Shown here piece after piece: positions 1 through 7,516 of a stretch of DNA of 38,032 nt; positions within the stretch are counted from its first letter, which is position 1; every line of letters starts with the position of its first letter. Source of the stretch: Bacteroidales bacterium (lineage in GTDB: Bacteria > Bacteroidota > Bacteroidia > Bacteroidales > UBA932); contig JAILCZ010000124.1 in NCBI GenBank assembly GCA_024689985.1, positions 1-38,032 on the forward strand, given 5' to 3'. The position numbers and the translations under genes were made by a program. The notes beneath the pieces are model-generated. The model was not told where the DNA came from. It searched no databases and saw only the letters and a program-made list of their open reading frames with translations.

Positions 1-22
1 ATCTTCATACATTTTTAGTGGG

Positions 23-1306
23 ATGAAACACATTTCAATAATAGCGTCATTATTGATCTTAGCGATATCAGGCTGTACGGAAAGGACAAATGCCGACGAA
101 GAAAAGGACGACATCAACTGGACAGACCTCACGATAACTGAGAACGATGCAGTCATCGACTGGACCTCACTGGCGAACACATATATAAAATCGTATGAGG
201 ACACAGGACTGCCTGTGATATACATAGACACCCCCGACGGAAGCGACATCGACTCCAGTGATGAGAAAATCCCGACGGAAGGATGCTCGATAAAGATCGT
301 AGGAGCTGACGGAGTGACTCAGCTGGAGTACATCTGCCGTACCAAGGCAAGAGGAAACCAGTCCCTCACATTTCCGAAAAAGTCCTACAACATCAAATTC
401 GAGAATAAACAGTCGGTTCTCGGAATGCCCAAAGGCAAGAGATGGTGCCTGCTGGCGAACTGGGGAGACAAGACGGCACTGAGAAACGAAGTGGCCTTCC
501 AGCTGGCAAGGATGACGGATATGGCGTGGACGCCCAGAAGCGAATACGCCGAGCTCGTGCTCAACGGAGTACACCTCGGCCTCTATCAGGTAGTGGAGGC
601 GATAAGGAGGAACGGCAGCAGGGTGAACATCTCCGACGACGGAGTGATACTGGAACTGGACTCCTACTATGACGAGGACTACAAATTCTATTCGCCGAAG
701 AGAAGCCTGCCATACAACTTCAAGGATCCGGACGATCCGACGGATGAGATGTTCCAGGAAATCCAGGACTATGTCGCTGAATTCGAGGAATGTCTGTACG
801 ATGTGGACAGGCTGACCTCCGGCGGATATAAGGACTACATAGACGTTGACTCATTCATAGACTACATCCTGGTGAACGAAGTCTGCGGAAACGCCGAGAT
901 AAAATATCCGAAGAGCGTCTTTATGTATAAGGACAGAGACTCCCTGATGTACGCGGGACCTGTCTGGGACTTTGACTACGGCACATTCTCCAGCACCTAC
1001 TCCAACACCCTGCTGGCGATGAAGACGACATATTTCTCGTTCCTGATGAATGACGACGGCTACAGGTCAAGACTTAAGGAGCGCTGGAACACGCTGAAGA
1101 TGGAATTCGAGAAAGTGCTTCCGATGCTGGATGAAAAGGCCGACGAAATACATCCATCCCAGGTCATCAACGCCGAAATGTGGCCGATTGAACAGTGGGA
1201 CGTGAACGGAGAAGAACAAATGACATACGTGGAGGCGGTGGAAACGCTGAAACTCAACCTGATCCGAAAGATAGTCTGGCTGGATCTGTACATTAAACTG
1301 ATGTAA
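23..1306 (+). CDS. CotH kinase-family lipoprotein
   Basis: 427-residue predicted lipoprotein: a hydrophobic N-terminus leads into lipobox AISGC with Cys18, so it is probably anchored in the outer or inner membrane. The body matches the CotH family. In order: a TKARGNQSL segment with KKSYNIKF following (about 107-125), the LLANWGDKTALRNE block (about 142-155), a EYAELVLNGVHLGLYQVVE block, and GPVWDFDYGTF (about 315), the acidic metal/ATP-binding signature of CotH kinases. CotH proteins are atypical secreted protein kinases, best known from Bacillus spore coats; the target in Bacteroidota is unknown. A TAG at 16-18 may end the preceding gene, 4 bases before this ATG. The next gene begins 4 bases after the stop, so the two are probably co-transcribed. 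Family call is secure, substrate is not. Confidence 0.85.
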   Translation: MKHISIIASLLILAISGCTERTNADEEKDDINWTDLTITENDAVIDWTSLANTYIKSYEDTGLPVIYIDTPDGSDIDSSDEKIPTEGCSIKIVGADGVTQLEYICRTKARGNQSLTFPKKSYNIKFENKQSVLGMPKGKRWCLLANWGDKTALRNEVAFQLARMTDMAWTPRSEYAELVLNGVHLGLYQVVEAIRRNGSRVNISDDGVILELDSYYDEDYKFYSPKRSLPYNFKDPDDPTDEMFQEIQDYVAEFEECLYDVDRLTSGGYKDYIDVDSFIDYILVNEVCGNAEIKYPKSVFMYKDRDSLMYAGPVWDFDYGTFSSTYSNTLLAMKTTYFSFLMNDDGYRSRLKERWNTLKMEFEKVLPMLDEKADEIHPSQVINAEMWPIEQWDVNGEEQMTYVEAVETLKLNLIRKIVWLDLYIKLM

Positions 1307-1310
1307 GAAA

Positions 1311-1895
1311 ATGAGAAGACTTCTGAACATAGCGCTTGTAATGACGGCGACGGTCATCGCAAGTCTGGCGACCAACTCCTGCGGAAAGAAGGTGGAATAC
1401 ACCTCCATTCTCGTGCAGGACTCAATCAGACATTACTACCCTATGATCCAGGGCCAGGAGCTCGAGATCGCATACAGAATAGCCAACATCGGAAAAGAAC
1501 CTCTCGTGCTGATAGACATCGTTCCGAGCTGCGGATGCATCTCGACCGACGGCAAGATCAACAACATCATACTTCCGGACAAGGAACTGACCCTCCAGTT
1601 CAGATACAACTCATCCAAGAGCGTCGGTCTGGTGGAGGAGAAGATCTATCTCTACGGCAACATCGAGCCTGACGGAGAAGCCGTCCTGAAATTCGACGTC
1701 AACGTAGTGGCCCCATACGGCAAGAGCCCGGACTACGAGGAACATTACTATGAGGAGAGCAAGCTGGAGAGGCTTATAAAAGGCACCACGGCAGGATACG
1801 AACAGGAGAGAGGCTACTGGATAGACTCAAACGAGTACCCTGAAAACTATTCGAGATACTACAACAAATATCCTTGGCGGGAAAGAAAGCACTGA
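1311..1895 (+). CDS. DUF1573 domain exported protein
   Basis: 194 residues with an N-terminal hydrophobic segment ending near ATNSC (Cys24), a non-standard lipobox, so either a lipoprotein or an uncleaved anchor. The middle (about 40-140) has the DUF1573 pattern: an immunoglobulin-like beta fold with YRIANIGKEPLVL, the hallmark IVPSCGCIS, then a PDKELTLQFRY strand and a K-I-Y-L-Y-G-N strand. DUF1573 proteins are abundant exported proteins in Bacteroidota with no settled function. The tail (about 145-194) is rich in Tyr, Glu and Arg and resembles nothing I recognise. It starts 4 bases after the CotH-like gene, suggesting an operon and possibly a common envelope role. Confidence 0.8.
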   Translation: MRRLLNIALVMTATVIASLATNSCGKKVEYTSILVQDSIRHYYPMIQGQELEIAYRIANIGKEPLVLIDIVPSCGCISTDGKINNIILPDKELTLQFRYNSSKSVGLVEEKIYLYGNIEPDGEAVLKFDVNVVAPYGKSPDYEEHYYEESKLERLIKGTTAGYEQERGYWIDSNEYPENYSRYYNKYPWRERKH

Positions 1896-1946
1896 TTTCT
1901 TCAAAAAAAATTCATTTCTTCTGGAACAACATTGGTGCAGATTTGC

Positions 1947-1954
1947 TAAATTTA
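1947..1954 (+). promoter_or_regulatory. Possible -7 element for ald
   Basis: TAAATTTA, one mismatch from the Bacteroidota -7 consensus TAnnTTTG, lies about 45 bases upstream of the alanine dehydrogenase ATG. No clear TTTG lies 20 bases upstream, so this is tentative. Confidence 0.3.
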
Positions 1955-1999
1955 AGTGCAAACAATTGCAAACCACACAATTAAAAACCCAGTAACATT

Positions 2000-3109
2000 A
2001 TGAAAATCGGTGTTCCAAAAGAAATCAAGCAGGGAGAAAATCGCGTCGGAATGACCCCTGCTGGCGTTGCTGAAATGATCAAGCACGGCCACACAGTTTA
2101 TGTACAGCACACAGCCGGAGATGGTAGTGGATTTCCAGATAAGGAATACGAGGCGGTAGGAGCGGAAATTCTTCCAACCATTGAAGATGTGTACGCGACG
2201 GCAGAAATGATCGTAAAGGTTAAGGAGCCAATCGAGCCTGAATACAAGCTCATCAGAAAAGACCAGCTTCTCTTTACTTATTTCCATTTCGCAAGTGAGC
2301 AGGACCTCACTACCGCAATGATTGACAGCGGTGCAGTTTGTCTTGCATACGAAACAGTCCAGAAAGCCGACAGGTCTCTTCCTCTTCTTACCCCAATGAG
2401 CGAGGTCGCAGGTCGTATGGCAGCCCTCAACGGAGCATATTTCCTCCAGAAGACAAAGGGCGGTAACGGAAAGCTCATCAACGGAGTTCCCGGTGTGCCT
2501 CCTACCAAGGTTCTCGTCCTCGGTGGCGGAATCGTAGGAGAGGCTGCAGCAAGAATGGCAGCCGGAATGGGCGCCGACGTTACTATCACAGATATATCAC
2601 TTCCACGACTCCGTCAGCTCGGAAACGAACTTCCAAACAATGTCCACACCCTCTACTCGAGCGATGCGAACATCAAGAAGGAGCTCCGCGACGTGGATGT
2701 AGTCATCGGATCGGTTCTCGTTCCTGGTGACAAGACTCCAAAACTCATCAGAAAGGATATGCTCAAGCTTATGCAGCCTGGCACAGTCCTCGTCGATGTC
2801 GCCATAGACCAGGGAGGATGCTTCGAGACATCTCATCCTACCACTCACGAAGACCCTGTTTACTTCGTGGACGGAATCCTCCACTACGCAGTTGCCAACA
2901 TCCCTGGTGCAGTTCCTTACACCTCTACGATGGCGCTTACCAACGCAACCCTCGTCTATGCCCTCGCACTTGCTGACAAGGGCTGGAAGAAGGCCTGCAA
3001 GGACGATCCTGCCCTCGCGAAGGGACTCAACATCGTGGGCGGAAAGGTTACTTTCAAGGCAGTCGCAGACGTCTGGGGACTTCCTTACGAACCGGTGAAT
3101 CTTGACTGA
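2000..3109 (+). CDS. ald: Alanine dehydrogenase
   Basis: 369 residues, the usual size (about 370) for L-alanine dehydrogenase, which interconverts alanine + NAD+ with pyruvate + ammonium + NADH in the cytoplasm. Visible features: N-terminal GVPKEIKQGENRVGMTP with Arg15, catalytic Lys75 (VKVKEP) and His96 (FHFA), the Rossmann turn LVLGGGIVGEAAARMA at about 172, Asp in DVAIDQGG (about 268) and NIPGAVPYTSTMALTNA near the C-terminus. No transhydrogenase membrane domain follows, which separates it from PntA. It is a single-gene unit facing efp, with a bidirectional hairpin between them. Confidence 0.95.
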   Translation: MKIGVPKEIKQGENRVGMTPAGVAEMIKHGHTVYVQHTAGDGSGFPDKEYEAVGAEILPTIEDVYATAEMIVKVKEPIEPEYKLIRKDQLLFTYFHFASEQDLTTAMIDSGAVCLAYETVQKADRSLPLLTPMSEVAGRMAALNGAYFLQKTKGGNGKLINGVPGVPPTKVLVLGGGIVGEAAARMAAGMGADVTITDISLPRLRQLGNELPNNVHTLYSSDANIKKELRDVDVVIGSVLVPGDKTPKLIRKDMLKLMQPGTVLVDVAIDQGGCFETSHPTTHEDPVYFVDGILHYAVANIPGAVPYTSTMALTNATLVYALALADKGWKKACKDDPALAKGLNIVGGKVTFKAVADVWGLPYEPVNLD

Positions 3110-3124
3110 CAACCCCTATAAACG

Positions 3125-3156
3125 AAACAGGGCGGCCCTTTCGGGTCGCCCTGTTT
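3125..3156. terminator. Bidirectional terminator between ald and efp
   Basis: Perfect 10-bp arms AAACAGGGCG and CGCCCTGTTT (3125-3134 and 3147-3156) extend inward by four more pairs, one of them G-U, to a four-base loop. The AAA/TTT ends give a short T run in either direction, suiting the two converging genes. Confidence 0.85.
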
Positions 3157-3170
3157 GCATATAAGGTAAT

Positions 3171-3737
3171 TTATACACGCTGGCCGTATGAACGGTCTGT
3201 TGTGTTAACTGTGATGACGTCGTCCTGATTGATGAAAAGAGGAACCATAATCTTCGCACCAGTCTCGAGGGTAACTTCCTTGAGAGCTGAAGTAGAAGCG
3301 GTGTTGCCCTTGACTGCAGGCTCTGCGTAGGTAACCTGGAGGGTTACATATGTAGGGAGCTCGCAAGTAAGGCAGCGCTCGTTCTCACCTGCTACGAACA
3401 TCATTTCAACGTGCTGGCCTTCCTTCATGAGATCGGCATTCTCAACAACATCCTTAGGAAGGTTGATCTGCTCGTATGTCTCCTCGTGCATGAAGTTGTA
3501 ACCCTGCTCGTCCTCATAGAGGAACTGGTAAGGGCGACGCTCAACGTCGATGGTCTCGATCTTTGCACCTGCTGTGAAGGTGTTCTCAAGGATACGACCG
3601 TTTTCAAGATTGCGGAGTTTTGTCTTTACGAATGCAGGACCCTTTCCTGGCTTAACGTGCTGAAACCATACGATCATACAAGGCTTCTCGTTAAAATTAA
3701 GGTAAAGGCCATTTTTGAAATCTGCTGTTGTTGCCAT
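3171..3737 (-). CDS. efp: Elongation factor P
   Basis: 188 residues, the normal EF-P length. EF-P binds between the P and E sites of stalled ribosomes and promotes peptide bonds at polyproline stretches. The N-terminal KOW-like domain carries HVKPGKGPAFV, with Lys32 at the tip where E. coli EF-P is beta-lysylated on Lys34. The last half has the two OB domains, including the conserved TGAKIMVPLFINQDDVITVNT end. A partner need is visible nearby: DnaX here contains a long proline-rich linker. No modification enzyme gene is in the window. Start ATG at 3735-3737; a promoter lies about 50 bases upstream. Confidence 0.95.
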   Translation of the reverse strand: MATTADFKNGLYLNFNEKPCMIVWFQHVKPGKGPAFVKTKLRNLENGRILENTFTAGAKIETIDVERRPYQFLYEDEQGYNFMHEETYEQINLPKDVVENADLMKEGQHVEMMFVAGENERCLTCELPTYVTLQVTYAEPAVKGNTASTSALKEVTLETGAKIMVPLFINQDDVITVNTTDRSYGQRV

Positions 3738-3790
3738 AAAAATTATCTGTTATAAAATATTATTCGATTGATTGCAAAGAGATTGCGGCG

Positions 3791-3822
3791 CAAATTTATG
3801 AATTTGCCGTCAACCTTCCAAA
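3791..3822 (-). promoter_or_regulatory. Promoter for efp
   Basis: Read on the minus strand: TTTG (3819-3822), a 20-base spacer, then TAAATTTG (3791-3798), an exact match to the Bacteroidota -33/-7 pattern. The -33 element lies inside the 3' end of ispH, so efp can be transcribed independently of the cmk-ispH unit upstream. Confidence 0.65.
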
Positions 3823-4703
3823 ATTTTCTTCGCCACATCCTCCAGGAGCCACTTTGGAGTCGATGTCGCTCCGCATATTCCCACCCTGTCATTCTCGCGG
3901 AACCACTCCTTCTTCAGGTCGTCCGTAGAACCGATGTGGTAAGTTCTCTCATTCTCAGAGCGGCAGAGCTCACAGAGTACCTTTCCGTTGGAGCTGGCGT
4001 GGCCGGCAACGAAGATGATGATGTCGTGGCTGCGGGAGAAATCCCTGAGCTGGGCGTGTCTGGATGACACCTGGGAACAGATCGTATTGTGGACCGTAAG
4101 CAGGCTCTCGTCAGAAATATGCGACTTTATCACGTCGCAGACCTCCGCATAGCCGCTAGGGCTCTTTGTCGTCTGGGAAAAGACCTCGATAGGACCGGAA
4201 AAATCCAGTCTGCCTTCGGCAATCGCGTCTTCAAGCATAGTCTTGCTCTCCACTACGAGGGCATCGCCTCCGACCTGACCGACGAGGCCGAGGACCTCTG
4301 CGTGTCCGATCTTTCCGAAAATCACGAGGCTTCCGTGGCGTCCGTCCTCGTGAAGTCGCTGATAAGCCTCGCGGATGCTGACCTGAAGCTTCAGCACTAC
4401 GGGGCAGGTACAGTCTATAAGCTTGACGCCAAGCTTTGAAGCTGCCTCGTAAGTCTGTGGCGGCTCACCGTGGGCACGGATCAGCACTGTCTTGCCGGCG
4501 GCATCCTCCAGCCCCTTCTTGTCAATGGTGACAAGGCCCTTGGACCCGAGTCTTGCAAGCTCCGCCTCGTTGTGCACGATGGCACCGAGGGAGTACAAAG
4601 TGCACCCCTTCTGAGAATCAAGAAACTCCTCGGCCTTGCCGATAGCCCTGATCACACCTCCGCAAAAACCGGATTTGCCGTCTATTTCTACAGTAATCGC
4701 CAC
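3810..4703 (-). CDS. ispH: 4-hydroxy-3-methylbut-2-enyl diphosphate reductase
   Basis: 297 residues. IspH (LytB) is the [4Fe-4S] enzyme of the last step of the MEP isoprenoid pathway, converting HMBPP to IPP and DMAPP. The three cluster cysteines are present at Cys14 (GFCGG), Cys98 (DCTCP) and Cys209 (NTICSQ), with substrate histidines His44 (IVHN), His78 (RAHGE) and His134 (GKIGHAEV) and the SQTT motif near 177. The start is a GTG (4701-4703) three bases after the cmk stop, which puts it in one transcript with cmk. The cmk-ispH pairing is common in Bacteroidota. Confidence 0.95.
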   Translation of the reverse strand: MAITVEIDGKSGFCGGVIRAIGKAEEFLDSQKGCTLYSLGAIVHNEAELARLGSKGLVTIDKKGLEDAAGKTVLIRAHGEPPQTYEAASKLGVKLIDCTCPVVLKLQVSIREAYQRLHEDGRHGSLVIFGKIGHAEVLGLVGQVGGDALVVESKTMLEDAIAEGRLDFSGPIEVFSQTTKSPSGYAEVCDVIKSHISDESLLTVHNTICSQVSSRHAQLRDFSRSHDIIIFVAGHASSNGKVLCELCRSENERTYHIGSTDDLKKEWFRENDRVGICGATSTPKWLLEDVAKKILEG

Positions 4704-4706
4704 TGT

Positions 4707-5405
4707 CTATTCCAGAATTCCGAATTTACCCTGAATTACGCCGCGGACCCAGGCGAGTTCTTCGGCGAACGTCATCGACGAGTTGTCGAGGACGAAGGCA
4801 TCAGGAGCCTGCACGAGAGGAGAAACCTCCCTGTGCGAATCTATGTAGTCCCTTTCCTGGAGATTCTTCATAACCTCAGCCATATCAGGGTTCTCGCCCT
4901 TTGCCTGGAGTTCGTCGAAACGGCGCTGTGAGCGCACCTCGACGCTGGCAGTCATAAAGAGCTTGATCTCAGCATCAGGGAAAACCGTCGTTCCGATGTC
5001 CCTTCCGTCCATCACTACCCTCTTGTCACGGCCGAATCCGCGGAGTTTCTCATCCACGAAGGCGCGGACAAAACCGACCGCGGCGATTGGGCTGACCTGT
5101 GAAGACACCTTCATCGTGCGGATCTCCTTCTCGATGTTCCTTCCTCCTGTAAAAAGCATACTCTTGCCGTCCACATTCTCAAAATGCAGATCAAGACTTT
5201 CCAGAGCCTTCTCAAGACCGGGCAGGTCGATGGCATTGTCAGCGGCGATGAGGCCGTTTTCCTGCGCGAAGAGAGTCACTCCCCTGTAGAGAGCGCCCGA
5301 ATCCAGATAAAGGAATGAAAATTCTTTGGCGAGCAGCTTGGCGAAAGAACTCTTGCCTGTAGAAGAGTATCCGTCAACCGCGATAATGATATCAGGTACT
5401 AGCAT
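4707..5405 (-). CDS. cmk: Cytidylate kinase
   Basis: 232 residues, phosphorylating CMP/dCMP to the diphosphate. The P-loop is GYSSTGKSS at about 13-21, followed by YLDSGALYRG, the CMP-binding RRFDEL region and MDGRDIGTTVFPDAEIKLFMTAS, all typical of Cmk. I chose the ATG at 5403-5405 because the P-loop then sits at the usual distance from the N-terminus. An open frame continues upstream to 5555, but it runs into the divergent regulator gene and matches nothing in the family. A perfect TAATTTTG sits only eight bases upstream of this ATG, so the mRNA is probably leaderless or nearly so. Cotranscribed with ispH. Confidence 0.93.
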   Translation of the reverse strand: MLVPDIIIAVDGYSSTGKSSFAKLLAKEFSFLYLDSGALYRGVTLFAQENGLIAADNAIDLPGLEKALESLDLHFENVDGKSMLFTGGRNIEKEIRTMKVSSQVSPIAAVGFVRAFVDEKLRGFGRDKRVVMDGRDIGTTVFPDAEIKLFMTASVEVRSQRRFDELQAKGENPDMAEVMKNLQERDYIDSHREVSPLVQAPDAFVLDNSSMTFAEELAWVRGVIQGKFGILE

Positions 5406-5413
5406 AGTCAGGG

Positions 5414-5421
5414 CAAAATTA
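5414..5421 (-). promoter_or_regulatory. -7 element for cmk-ispH
   Basis: Minus-strand TAATTTTG, a perfect TAnnTTTG. It ends eight bases before the cmk ATG, predicting a leader of about 0-4 bases. The -33 region is not a clear TTTG. Confidence 0.5.
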
Positions 5422-5499
5422 GAAAAAATTGCCCAAAGAAGAGAATTTTGTCCGATATTTGCGGGGATAGGCTTTGACCCATTCAAAAGGAGATTTAAT

Positions 5500-6651
5500 A
5501 TGAAGATACTTGTAATCGACGATGAACGTGCGATCAGGAACTCCCTGAAGGACATCCTGAGTGACGAAGGCTATGAAGTGGAGGTTGCCGAAGACGGCAA
5601 CGTCGCCCTCGGAATGGTCGAAAAAGAGAGATACAACGTAATATTCTGCGATATCAAGATGCCTAATATGGACGGCATCGAATTCCTCGACCGTGCGATG
5701 AAGGAAGGTCTCGATTCGGCGATCATAATGATTTCCGGACACGGAGACATCGACACTGCCGTGGAGTGCATCCGAAAGGGAGCCTACGACTTCATCCAGA
5801 AGCCTCTCGACCTCAACCGAATCCTCATCACCCTCAAGAACGCGACCGAAAGGACCAACCTCGTGAAAGAGACGAAGGCCCTCAAGAAAAAAGTTTACGG
5901 TCAGCAGATGATCGGTGAATCAGAGGCGATCGGACACATAAAGGATATGATAGCGAAGGTGGCTCCGACAGACGCGAGAGTCCTCATCACGGGTCCGAAC
6001 GGCTCCGGAAAGGAGCTCGTGGCACGCAGCCTCCATCAGCAGAGCGAACGAAGCGCTATGCCTTACATCGAGGTAAACTGCGCGGCGATTCCTTCCGAAC
6101 TCATTGAAAGCGAGCTCTTCGGCCACGAAAAGGGAGCCTTCACCTCTGCGATCAAGCAGCACAAGGGCAAATTCGAGCAGGCCGACGGCGGCACCCTCTT
6201 CCTCGACGAGATCGGAGATATGTCACTTGCGGCCCAGGCCAAGGTCCTCCGCGTCCTCCAGGAGAGAAAGCTCTCCAGGGTGGGCAGCGACAAGGACATC
6301 GACGTGGACGTGAGAGTGCTCGCGGCGACGAACAAAGACCTGCGCAAGGAAATCGAAGAGGGCAACTTCCGTGAGGACCTATACCACCGTCTCAGCGTCA
6401 TCGTGATCAAGGTGCCAAGCCTCGACGAGAGGAAGTCCGACATCCCTATTCTCATCGAGCATTTCAGCAGACAGATAGCGGAAGAGACAGGAAAGCCGGT
6501 AAGGGCCTTCAATCCGGAAGCAGTGAAACTCCTCCAGGAGAAAAACTGGCCTGGCAATATCCGAGAGCTCCGCAACGTGGTTGAGCGCCTGCTCATCCTC
6601 GGAGACAACGAAATTTCAGTACAGAACGTACGCGATTATGTAACAGCTTAG
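5500..6651 (+). CDS. Sigma-54-type response regulator lacking HTH domain
   Basis: 383 residues from the ATG at 5500; the longer open frame to 5326 overlaps cmk and lacks family similarity. Residues 1-120 are a receiver domain: Asp7/Asp8, phosphoacceptor Asp51 in FCDIKMP, and Lys in IQKPLD. Residues about 140-375 are an NtrC-family AAA+ ATPase: Walker A GPNGSGKE, sigma-54 contact loop GAFTSA (usually GAFTGA), Walker B GGTLFLDEIGDMS, and the NWPGNIRELRNVVERL lid motif. The protein stops there: the usual Fis-type helix-turn-helix of about 60 residues is absent, with no frameshifted remnant because the next gene starts 4 bases later. It may act on sigma-54 holoenzyme from solution, as Helicobacter FlgR does. 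No histidine kinase is nearby. Confidence 0.88.
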   Translation: MKILVIDDERAIRNSLKDILSDEGYEVEVAEDGNVALGMVEKERYNVIFCDIKMPNMDGIEFLDRAMKEGLDSAIIMISGHGDIDTAVECIRKGAYDFIQKPLDLNRILITLKNATERTNLVKETKALKKKVYGQQMIGESEAIGHIKDMIAKVAPTDARVLITGPNGSGKELVARSLHQQSERSAMPYIEVNCAAIPSELIESELFGHEKGAFTSAIKQHKGKFEQADGGTLFLDEIGDMSLAAQAKVLRVLQERKLSRVGSDKDIDVDVRVLAATNKDLRKEIEEGNFREDLYHRLSVIVIKVPSLDERKSDIPILIEHFSRQIAEETGKPVRAFNPEAVKLLQEKNWPGNIRELRNVVERLLILGDNEISVQNVRDYVTA

Positions 6652-6655
6652 AATT

Positions 6656-7513
6656 ATGAGAAAGATTTTTACAATAATGGCGGCAGTGGCCGCATCAATC
6701 CTCTTCATCCTTCCTGCAGACGCACAGATGAAGATCACCACGAAAAAAGCCAAGCTCAGCGACTTTGAGACCAAGACCACGAAGGTGGTCCTCACAGGCA
6801 ATTCAATAGATGACGAGACTCTCAAGGCAGAGATCAAGGCCGTATGGACAATCTCTCCGTATGAGTTCTGCACCCTCGAAGAATTCGAGAACATCAAGTC
6901 ATCCACCAACTACTACTTCCTTATGACGGTCCAGGGGCAGTTCAAGAAGGAAAGCGTTCCGGGAATTGACTTCCTCACCCTCGTCAAGGGAGGAGAAGGC
7001 TCAGAGAACGGAGTCGGCGAAATGTACGAAGTAGTCACAGTCCCTTACAAGGCAAGCACAGCTTCGTCCGGAAGGGAGACCGTTTATCTCGGTGCCCTCC
7101 TCGACATCATCCAGGACTACACCAGAAAGGCAATCAGCAGCGACTTCAAGGGCTACACTGGCCTTACACTCTACAACACCGCACTAGGCAAGACCAAGAC
7201 CAAGGACATTCTCTTCTCAGTAGATGACCTCAGCCCGAGCGTAGGCCAGGCCACTATCAAGGACGCTATGGGCAACGGTATGCTCATCGCAGAGGAAGAC
7301 GAGGTCGACTCAAAATTCGAGAACGGAGCTACGAACACCGTAGTCTCATACATCGTCTATCCTTCAGACGCAATGGTAGGTTCATACTGCTTCAAGATGC
7401 TCATCGACGCTGAGAACCACGACCTCTACTATTTCAAGAAACACAAGATTTCCGCAAAACAGGCTCCTGGTTTCCTTCTCTCTGACGTGAAGGTGATCAA
7501 AGCCGTCCGTTAA
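6656..7513 (+). CDS. Secreted protein of unknown function
   Basis: 285 residues with a clear Sec signal peptide ending ILPADAQ (cleavage near residue 23). The mature part is mixed alpha/beta with no motif I recognise: a segment about 40-70 reading AEIKAVWTISPYEFCTLEEF, a FLTLVKGG strand, and FKMLIDAENHDLYYFKKHKIS near the end. The style resembles hypothetical periplasmic or outer-surface proteins of Bacteroidota. It begins 4 bases after the response regulator and is followed 3 bases later by the M16 peptidase, so it lies inside an operon. I do not assign a function. Confidence 0.75.
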   Translation: MRKIFTIMAAVAASILFILPADAQMKITTKKAKLSDFETKTTKVVLTGNSIDDETLKAEIKAVWTISPYEFCTLEEFENIKSSTNYYFLMTVQGQFKKESVPGIDFLTLVKGGEGSENGVGEMYEVVTVPYKASTASSGRETVYLGALLDIIQDYTRKAISSDFKGYTGLTLYNTALGKTKTKDILFSVDDLSPSVGQATIKDAMGNGMLIAEEDEVDSKFENGATNTVVSYIVYPSDAMVGSYCFKMLIDAENHDLYYFKKHKISAKQAPGFLLSDVKVIKAVR

Positions 7514-7516
7514 GAT

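Noticed and set aside
5406-5555. Upstream extension of cmk by 50 codons
   Set aside because: It overlaps the start of the divergent regulator gene, includes cmk's own -7 element and does not match cytidylate kinases.
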